This document shows positions 45,122 through 52,200 of a stretch of 64,000 nt of DNA, one piece after another. The notes under the pieces are model-generated. The model saw nothing but the letters and a program-made list of their open reading frames with translations, made no database searches and was not told the origin of the DNA. Both the position numbers and the translations under genes were made by a program. How positions within the stretch are numbered: the first letter of the stretch is position 1; every line of letters starts with the position of its first letter. The stretch covers positions 744,001-808,000 of the forward strand of contig NZ_JBAWKC010000001.1 of the NCBI RefSeq assembly GCF_044003965.1, written 5' to 3'. This DNA is from Yeosuana aquiaggeris (GTDB lineage: Bacteria > Bacteroidota > Bacteroidia > Flavobacteriales > Flavobacteriaceae).

Positions 45122-45577
45122 TTACTTAAGTATTTTTCTTTCAAAGCGTATTTTTCTAACACCATGGTCTGTATCCCATTGTTTAATTTCCTTGAAATTA
45201 AACTTTTTATATAAAGTAATAGCGGGCTTATTTTCTAAACCGGTTTCAACGGTAAACAATTTGGAATCATAAGAATTTAATATAAATTCAACTAATTTAC
45301 TGGCTATGCCTTGTCTAAAAAAGGCGGGGTCTACTACTAAACTTTGAATATGTATAGCCTTATTAGTATTATCTATTTCTGCAACTGCGACAAGTTCTTC
45401 ATTCGTTAGATATCCATAAAAAGCGTTGGAGCTACTTAAAAAACTTTCGAGATTTCTTTTTAAAGGCGGAAAATCAACAGCCTTTAAAATTTCAGCTTCA
45501 ATAGCATAAGACACTTGAAAAACGGAACGTATTTTGGTAGCAATCGCTAAATCGGCGTTTTGAAGTTTTACTATCAT
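45122..45577 (-). CDS. GNAT-family N-acetyltransferase
   Basis: A protein of 151 aa with the acetyl-CoA-binding motif VVDPAFFRQGIASKLVEFIL and the GNAT C-terminal strand-helix (LYKKFNFKEIK). The substrate is not predictable. It follows the 125-aa gene after 10 nt. Confidence 0.85.
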   Translation of the reverse strand: MIVKLQNADLAIATKIRSVFQVSYAIEAEILKAVDFPPLKRNLESFLSSSNAFYGYLTNEELVAVAEIDNTNKAIHIQSLVVDPAFFRQGIASKLVEFILNSYDSKLFTVETGLENKPAITLYKKFNFKEIKQWDTDHGVRKIRFERKILK

Positions 45578-45587
45578 TTATAGCTTG

Positions 45588-45965
45588 TTAAACTTTTAAA
45601 AAACGTATTAAGCATTGACTCATGTCCTCTAAAAATTCTTCAATTTCTTCAACAAAATCTTGATTCCTTTTTTGTTGATTTATGGTTAAATGAATGATGG
45701 CTGATTCAGCATCTGGAGGAAATCCCGCAGTGATAGTCCAGCATAATGCATTAGGGCATTCTAACAAAGCAAAGCGGATACCCCCTCTTATTTCACTTCG
45801 AATTAATGTAAACTCACCCCATATTCCGCCAATATTTGCTTCTGTATCATTGGGTTCATTTAAATTGAAAATCTCGTTACTAATTTCTGAAAGATTACTT
45901 AATGTTAGAGATTTTTGTATCTGTTGTTCAGTCGTTTTTAGGTTTATTTTTCTAAAAAATTCCAT
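45588..45965 (-). CDS. uncharacterised soluble protein
   Basis: A protein of 125 aa without signal peptide or membrane segment. It shows a mixed alpha/beta pattern (RFALLECPNALCWTITAG) and no family I recognise. A central Gly/Ile-rich stretch could be a ligand or dimer surface. It precedes the acetyltransferase by 10 nt, so a shared transcript is likely. Confidence 0.62.
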   Translation of the reverse strand: MEFFRKINLKTTEQQIQKSLTLSNLSEISNEIFNLNEPNDTEANIGGIWGEFTLIRSEIRGGIRFALLECPNALCWTITAGFPPDAESAIIHLTINQQKRNQDFVEEIEEFLEDMSQCLIRFLKV

Positions 45966-46097
45966 GATTCAGTTCTTTGTTTTAAAGGTTATGGTTTTTT
46001 CTTCGCACCTACCATAAATCAAAATAATAATAAATACCGTGTATTTATCCCCGATATATTTGTAGCTAAATTTATTAATTGTATTGCAACTACTTGA

Positions 46098-46655
46098 TCA
46101 GATGACTAGCGTTTGATATGGATGAATATTTTCCATGCCTACATGAATCGCTTTCTCGTTTAAAGGAATGAGGTGATGGTAACGTTCTGAAAGTGATTTT
46201 TTCAAACCCGCTATAACATTTTCTATTTTTACAATAGGCTTTTTCTTTAAAAACCCTCCAAGAATAACCATATTGAATATTTTTTTATTTTCCATTTCAG
46301 CGGCTATTTTTGTCCCTTCAATTTGAAAAATCTGTATATCATTTCTAGTAGGATGATGAGAAATACCATTAGGATCATAAATTAATAAGCCGCCAGGTTT
46401 TACGCTGTTCTCAAACTTATCCATTGATTGTTGATTTAAAATAATAGCCGTGTCAAAAAGTTTTAAATAAGGTGAACTGATTCTTTCATCACTTAAAATG
46501 ACGGTCACATTAGCTGTTCCGCCTCTCATTTCTGGCCCATATGATGGCATCCAGCTTACTTCCTGATCTTCCATAATGCCAGAATAAGCTAATATTTTCC
46601 CCATTGAAAGTACACCTTGACCTCCAAAACCTGCGATAATAATTTCTTCTGTCAT
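46098..46655 (-). CDS. korC: 2-oxoacid:ferredoxin oxidoreductase, gamma subunit
   Basis: A protein of 185 aa with the gamma-subunit pattern IAGFGGQGVLSMGKILA and SWMPSYGPEMRGG. By family it interacts with CoA/pyruvate-type substrates and the alpha-beta core. Last gene of the korDABC operon, 2 nt after korB. Whether the substrate is 2-oxoglutarate or a branched-chain oxoacid is not settled by sequence. Confidence 0.9.
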   Translation of the reverse strand: MTEEIIIAGFGGQGVLSMGKILAYSGIMEDQEVSWMPSYGPEMRGGTANVTVILSDERISSPYLKLFDTAIILNQQSMDKFENSVKPGGLLIYDPNGISHHPTRNDIQIFQIEGTKIAAEMENKKIFNMVILGGFLKKKPIVKIENVIAGLKKSLSERYHHLIPLNEKAIHVGMENIHPYQTLVI

Positions 46656-46657
46656 AA

Positions 46658-47434
46658 CTATTGTTTTAATATTCCATCAACTTTTATATCCCCTAACGGA
46701 AAATATTTAAACATATTTTCTTCCATCCAAATGTTAGATTCATTTGGTGTCATTTTCCAACCAGAATTGCAGTTGGATACGATTTCAATAAAAGACAATC
46801 CTTTTTTTAATCGGGTATTTTCAAACGCTTTTTGAATGGCCTTTTTAGCTTTTCTGGCGTGTTTATGTGTATGTACAGATTGCCTTGTCACGTAATAAAC
46901 TCCTGGTAAATTGGCAACCAGTTCTGTCATTTTTAATGGAGACCCCATAGATTTTATTTCTCTGCCATAAGGGGAAGTTGATGAGATCATGCCTTCTAAC
47001 GTGGTGGGAGCCATTTGACCACCCGTCATTCCATAAATACCATTATTAACAAATATAATTACGATATTTTCACCTCTGTTACAGGCATGAATGGTTTCTG
47101 CTGTTCCAATCGCTGCTAAATCGCCGTCGCCCTGATAGGTAAAAACATATTTTTCTGGCCAAGTTCTGGCAATGGCTGTTGCTACAGCTGGTGCTCTCCC
47201 ATGTGCAGCCTGAGTCATGTCAATATTCATAAAGTCATATGCTAAAACAGAGCAGCCTACTGGAGCAACCCCTATAGTGTCTTCTACAATACCCATTTCA
47301 TCAATAACTTCCATGGTAAGATTATGTGCGGTTCCATGGCCACAACCAGGACAATACGACAACGCAGTGTCCGTCATTAATTTGGTCTTACAGAATACTT
47401 GATTCTCTGGTTTTATGATATCTAAGATTTCCAT
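46658..47434 (-). CDS. korB: 2-oxoacid:ferredoxin oxidoreductase, beta subunit (TPP-binding)
   Basis: A protein of 258 aa with the N-terminal cysteines in SYCPGCGHG and the TPP/Mg motif GDGDLAAIGTAETIHACNRGENIVI (GDG at the start). The start at 47434 overlaps korA by 47 nt; KPENQ before the cysteines resembles other beta subunits, so this start is preferred over the Met 19 codons later. Confidence 0.9.
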   Translation of the reverse strand: MEILDIIKPENQVFCKTKLMTDTALSYCPGCGHGTAHNLTMEVIDEMGIVEDTIGVAPVGCSVLAYDFMNIDMTQAAHGRAPAVATAIARTWPEKYVFTYQGDGDLAAIGTAETIHACNRGENIVIIFVNNGIYGMTGGQMAPTTLEGMISSTSPYGREIKSMGSPLKMTELVANLPGVYYVTRQSVHTHKHARKAKKAIQKAFENTRLKKGLSFIEIVSNCNSGWKMTPNESNIWMEENMFKYFPLGDIKVDGILKQ

Positions 47435-48512
47435 TTTTAATAATTTTTTGTTCTAAGGCTTCCAATACTTCTTCAGGTGTATGAATAATACCACCAGTTC
47501 TGCCAAAATGTTCTACAGGCACTTTGTGTTCTACCGAAAGTCTAACATCTTCAACCATTTGACCGGCATTTAATTCAACACTTAAAATACCTTTAACCTG
47601 ATCGGCTAATTCAAACAATACCTGTTTTGGATATGGAAATAATGTTATGGGTCTTAAAAGGCCCGCTTTTATGCCTTTTTTCCTTGCTAATTCTATGGCT
47701 TTTTGGCTAATTCGCGCACTTGATCCGTATGCCACAATTAAATATTCAGCATCATCACATAGGATTTTTTCATATCTTAAATCTTCCTTTTCCATTTGTT
47801 CATATTTTTTCATTAATCTATGAACTCTGGCCTCCATTTTTTCAGATTGTAAATCCAATGAAGTAATAATATTTCGCTCTCTGTTTTTTTTACCAGTAAC
47901 AGCCCAACTTCCATATTTTTCAATGATTTCATCATTGGTTAAACGCGGAATTTGTTCTTTTAAATTCACTTTTTCCATCATTTGACCAATCAATCCATCA
48001 GAAAGAATTAATACCGGGGCCCTGTATTTAAAGGCAATATTAAAAGCGTCCTCAACAAAATCTGACATTTCTTGGACTGATGCAGGTGCTAATACATATA
48101 ATTTATAATCACCATGACCGCCACCTTTTACTGATTGAAAATAATCTGCTTGAGAAGGTTGAATAGTTCCAAGTCCTGGTCCGCCACGAACCACATTAAC
48201 TATGACCGCGGGTAATTCAGCTCCGGCTATATAAGAAATCCCTTCTAATTTTAAAGAAATCCCTGGGCTTGAAGATGAGGTTAATACTTTTTTGCCGGTA
48301 CTTGCCGCACCATAGACCATATTGATAGCTGCAATTTCACTCTCCGCCTGTAAAACAACCATACCTGTTCTTTTTTCAGGTTGTTCAGTCATTAGATATT
48401 CAATGACTTCAGATTGAGGTGTTATTGGATAACCAAAATAAGCATCAGCTCCAGCTCTAATAGCCGCTTCAGCCAATGCTTCATTACCTTTCATTAACTT
48501 TAATTCTGACAT
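47388..48512 (-). CDS. korA: 2-oxoacid:ferredoxin oxidoreductase, alpha subunit
   Basis: A protein of 374 aa beginning LMKGNEALAEAAIRAGADAYFGYPITPQSEV, the N-terminal pyrimidine-binding segment of OFOR alpha chains. It is the short form, without a fused gamma domain, consistent with the separate gamma gene downstream. With korB it would form the oxygen-sensitive catalytic core that turns 2-oxoacids and ferredoxin into acyl-CoA, CO2 and reduced ferredoxin, or the reverse. Confidence 0.9.
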   Translation of the reverse strand: MSELKLMKGNEALAEAAIRAGADAYFGYPITPQSEVIEYLMTEQPEKRTGMVVLQAESEIAAINMVYGAASTGKKVLTSSSSPGISLKLEGISYIAGAELPAVIVNVVRGGPGLGTIQPSQADYFQSVKGGGHGDYKLYVLAPASVQEMSDFVEDAFNIAFKYRAPVLILSDGLIGQMMEKVNLKEQIPRLTNDEIIEKYGSWAVTGKKNRERNIITSLDLQSEKMEARVHRLMKKYEQMEKEDLRYEKILCDDAEYLIVAYGSSARISQKAIELARKKGIKAGLLRPITLFPYPKQVLFELADQVKGILSVELNAGQMVEDVRLSVEHKVPVEHFGRTGGIIHTPEEVLEALEQKIIKNGNLRYHKTRESSIL

Positions 48513-48530
48513 TTTTTAGTTTTTAAAAAA

Positions 48531-48761
48531 TTAAGCAGATACTTTAATTCTATACACTGATATTGCTCTGTCTGGGCAAACAATGCCACAATTTGTGCAG
48601 CCTGTGCAAGCTTCGGGATTTTTCATATAGGCATAATGATAACCTTTGCGATTGACATTATCAGACATCCCGATTACATCTTCAGCACAAACAGGTATGC
48701 AAACCTCACATCCTTTACAGACTTCTGTATTGACTGCTATAGCGCCTTGAACTTTTGCCAT
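48531..48761 (-). CDS. korD: 2-oxoacid:ferredoxin oxidoreductase, delta subunit (2[4Fe-4S])
   Basis: A ferredoxin-like subunit of 76 aa with two four-cysteine groups, CKGCEVCIPVC and CTGCTNCGIVCP. It is first in the operon, 18 nt before korA, as expected for korDABC. It carries electrons from the catalytic subunits to ferredoxin. Confidence 0.9.
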   Translation of the reverse strand: MAKVQGAIAVNTEVCKGCEVCIPVCAEDVIGMSDNVNRKGYHYAYMKNPEACTGCTNCGIVCPDRAISVYRIKVSA

Positions 48762-48807
48762 ATTGATAATATTAAGGGTTGATATTAACTTCTTATTAGA
48801 AAATTCA

Positions 48808-48851
48808 TAAATTTATTGTTATTTAATTAAATAAAATATGACAAATATCAA
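48808..48851 (-). promoter_or_regulatory. possible FNR-type operator and promoter of the kor operon
   Basis: On the minus strand TTGATATTTGTCAT (48851-48838, half sites TTGAT and GTCAT) is centred at 48844.5. TAAATTTA at 48815-48808 ends 36.5 nt away, the same spacing as at the four cytochrome/hemA promoters. The palindrome is imperfect and the region AT-rich, so this is weaker evidence. In 48852-49143 I see nothing else. Confidence 0.4.
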
Positions 48852-49143
48852 GTTTGGTAATATTCGTTGTTGAGATAAATTTTTCTACTTGTTTTTAAAT
48901 CTATAAAAAAACCTGCTTCTTGGATGATGTTGGTAATTTTAAATTGGAGATTTTTTATTAACTTCTATGATAAAATAAACCGAATTTTTCATTTTTTATA
49001 TATGTTATTTGTTGCTAAATTGTTGAAAAACAATATTTTAATAAATATTTTTTTATCTCAAATTAAAAATATACATTTGCCTATCTCTGATTTTTTTAAT
49101 AGCGCTTCAAAGGGATTATAAATTACGATTCTTTTGATTTAGT

Positions 49144-49180
49144 ATTTCTGGTTTGTTACTTATGCAATAAGGCCAGAAAT
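49144..49180. other. inverted repeat upstream of the large secreted peptidase gene
   Basis: ATTTCTGG (49144-49151) and CCAGAAAT (49173-49180) are perfect inverted copies with a 21-nt loop. The element lies 44 nt before the ATG at 49225. It could be a leader hairpin or a wide operator. Confidence 0.35.
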
Positions 49181-49224
49181 AAGAGTGATTTTTTGTAAAA
49201 TTTTATTACTCTCATTATGAAATT

Positions 49225-49260
49225 ATGAAAACCAACCACGTTATGAAAACCAACCACGCT
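49225..49260 (+). repeat. duplicated start-codon segment
   Basis: Two near-identical 18-nt units (ATGAAAACCAACCACGTT and the same ending CT) in tandem and in frame give two possible start codons, at 49225 and 49243. This looks like a recent slippage duplication. Confidence 0.85.
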
Positions 49261-52200
49261 AATTACCCAGGCTTATTTGTTATTTTGTTTCTTTTTTTTA
49301 TTTCAATGCAGTCGTTTGCACAAAAAAGTAAAGATATTGAGCCCGTACTTTATTGTGTAAAGGATTTAGGCAATGGAATTTATCAAGCAACGTTTAGTTA
49401 TTATAACCCTTCAAATAAAGAGGTTGTTATAGATGAATCTGCCAGCACGATAAAATATAATAACGGAAAAAAAGTAGCTAAAGGTTTAAATATATTCAAA
49501 CCAGGTTCCGTTAATAAGGTTTTTACTAAAGAATTTGGTCCGAACGATTATGTTGAGTGGACCATTATTAGTAATGGTAATGTGCATACTGTTTATGCCA
49601 ATGCAAATTCAGCAAAATGCTCAGCAAATGACGGTTTTATTTTTCCAGTCATTGGGAACAATGGAAAGTCTTACAATCTTATTGGTCAGGAGTTATCTTC
49701 TCTTTGTGATAATGTAGCAGGAGAGACCCCTTCAGAATTAATTTTTCAAATAGCTGCAGGTAAGGTTCTTGTTGAGATCGTTCCTAAGGAGGGGCAAATG
49801 CAAAATGTTCTTAACTTATTACAAGGCGCTCCTTTTAATATTGCAGTTTCCGATTTTTTACTTAATATTTCAGAGTATACTAATTTAGCAGCAATTGATG
49901 TTTATTTTAAACCCCAAGATCTTTGTATTTTAAACAATTACGCCAATATTATCAATTTTGCTAGACCTGTATATCCCGCCTATAATAATTCTGGAGGAGT
50001 GTCTACGCAAGGTGATGCTGCCCAAACATCAAACACGGTGCGTGAATCCTTTAGAGTGATAAAAAGTGATGGTAATATTGTTCCTGTTGATGGTTCAGGA
50101 ATCAAAGTAGGTGTTTTGTCAGATAGCTATGATATGGCTTTGGGTGTTCCTGGTTTTGCTGCCTTAGATATCGCCAATGGTGAATTACCCGAGGCAGTAG
50201 AGGTTTTAAAAGATAATTTATATAAATCCTCAGATGAAGGAAGGGCTATGATGCAAATTATTCATGATGTGGCCCCGGGTGCAGCAATGGCTTTTCATAC
50301 TGCGACTGCTTCTCCGCGACAATTTGAAGTAGGATTTAAAGCATTAAAAGAGGTAGGGTGTGACATTATTGTGGATGATATTACATTTATTACCGAGCCG
50401 TTTTTTGGAATTGGTCGAATTTCTGAAGAGATACAATCTTATGTGAGTCAATCAGGTAAATTTCACTATACCTCTGCCGGTAATATCGCGAATAAGGGAT
50501 ATCAGGCTACTTTTAATAGTTCCTCAAGTTTACCGGTAACTAATTTTATTACTGCCGGAAGTCCAACACGCGCTCATGTATTCGGAACTAATGCAGATGG
50601 ATCTCAAGATTATCTTCAAAAAATAAGTGTGGTTCCCGGTACTTATTTATTAGTATTACAATGGAAGGAATACGCTGCTTCACAACAAAATCAGGTTGGT
50701 GCCAGCAATGATTTAGATATTTACGTAGTTGATAATGCAGGGCGATTATTGGTTGGGAATAATCGTGTGAATGTTAACGGTGATCCTACTGAAATAATTG
50801 TATTTAAGTCTACAGGAACTGGCGATGCCAATATTTTAATTACCAATGCAACAGGAGCTACTAATGTGCCGTTTAGATATATAGCCTTCAGAACATCAGC
50901 AGAAGGTGGAACACCTGATGGGCTTAAATTTCCTGAATATTTTGGCAATGGAGTGCCAACAGTAAGTGGACATGCTATGACTCCAGAATCTGTTACTGTA
51001 GGAGCTGTAGATTATCGGTATGCAACAAATCCAATAGCAGAAGCATTTTCAAGTTATGGAGGCTTATTAAAGGACCAAACAAATCTTCTAGTTGACCTGT
51101 ATGCCCCTGATGGAGGTAATACGGCTTCAACAACCATTGGGCAATTAGCTACCTGTGAAACCTGTGATAAAGATGATAAACTCAATTTTTATGGTACTTC
51201 GGCGGCGGCACCTCATGCAGCAGCAGCTATGGCTTTATTAAGGTCTGCTTTACCATACTGGTATCCGGATGGTTCAGGATCTACCATATTTACTGCAGAT
51301 CAAACACTGGAAAAATTCAAAAATACCTCTGTTAATTTTACTGCTCGCGATGGATCCAATGGACAATTCATCAATACGTTAAATGCTTTTAAGAGTCTTG
51401 CAGCACAAACGGCTAAAATTACGTCCTTAACTATTTTAAGTGGGAACGTGGGTGCAGAACCAATTTCGGTATCTATTATTGGAGAGTTTTTCCCTGCTCA
51501 AAATTCAGAACCATATCCGGCGAAAGTCTATTTTGATGGTAAAGAGCTTACCAATATTCAGGTGGTGTCTGATACGGAAATTATTGCAACCATTCCTGAA
51601 TTTACAGGAAATCCGGAGGTGACTATTTATACCCAACCAAAGCCTGGAACCGAGGGTAATGGTGGTTTTTCTGATCCGGTTAAAATATTACCAGACGGGA
51701 AATATGCGATTAATATTGTCCCTAATAATGCGGTTTTTGAATACGGGCAAGATATTAGCTTATCTTATTTTGTACAAGGATTGCCTCCAGAAGAGATTGA
51801 TACATCGCTCACGTATGCTGAAATTATGGCGTCTTTAGGATTTCCAGAAGTAAAATTAAGTTCTGGTGCAGACGCTAAACTGGCTGAAGGTGGTTATCCT
51901 ATTGTTTTTGATTATGTAGTAACACCTTCATTTGCTGAACCATTATCACAAGAGCTATTTGATAAATATCAGGTGAATTTTATTTCTGGTTATGTAGACT
52001 CTAATCCAGAAATTGGTAAAATCGGGTATTTAACAATTACTAAAAAAGATTTAACAATTACGCCTCCTGAGGTTGTTTATTCTTATGGAGATCCAATAGA
52101 TGTCTCATTTAATTATGCTTTTGATTCCACAGGAATTTCTGATGAAGCGAGTTTTAGATCACTAATTGATCAAACACATGCCAATGACTTTAAAGATGGG

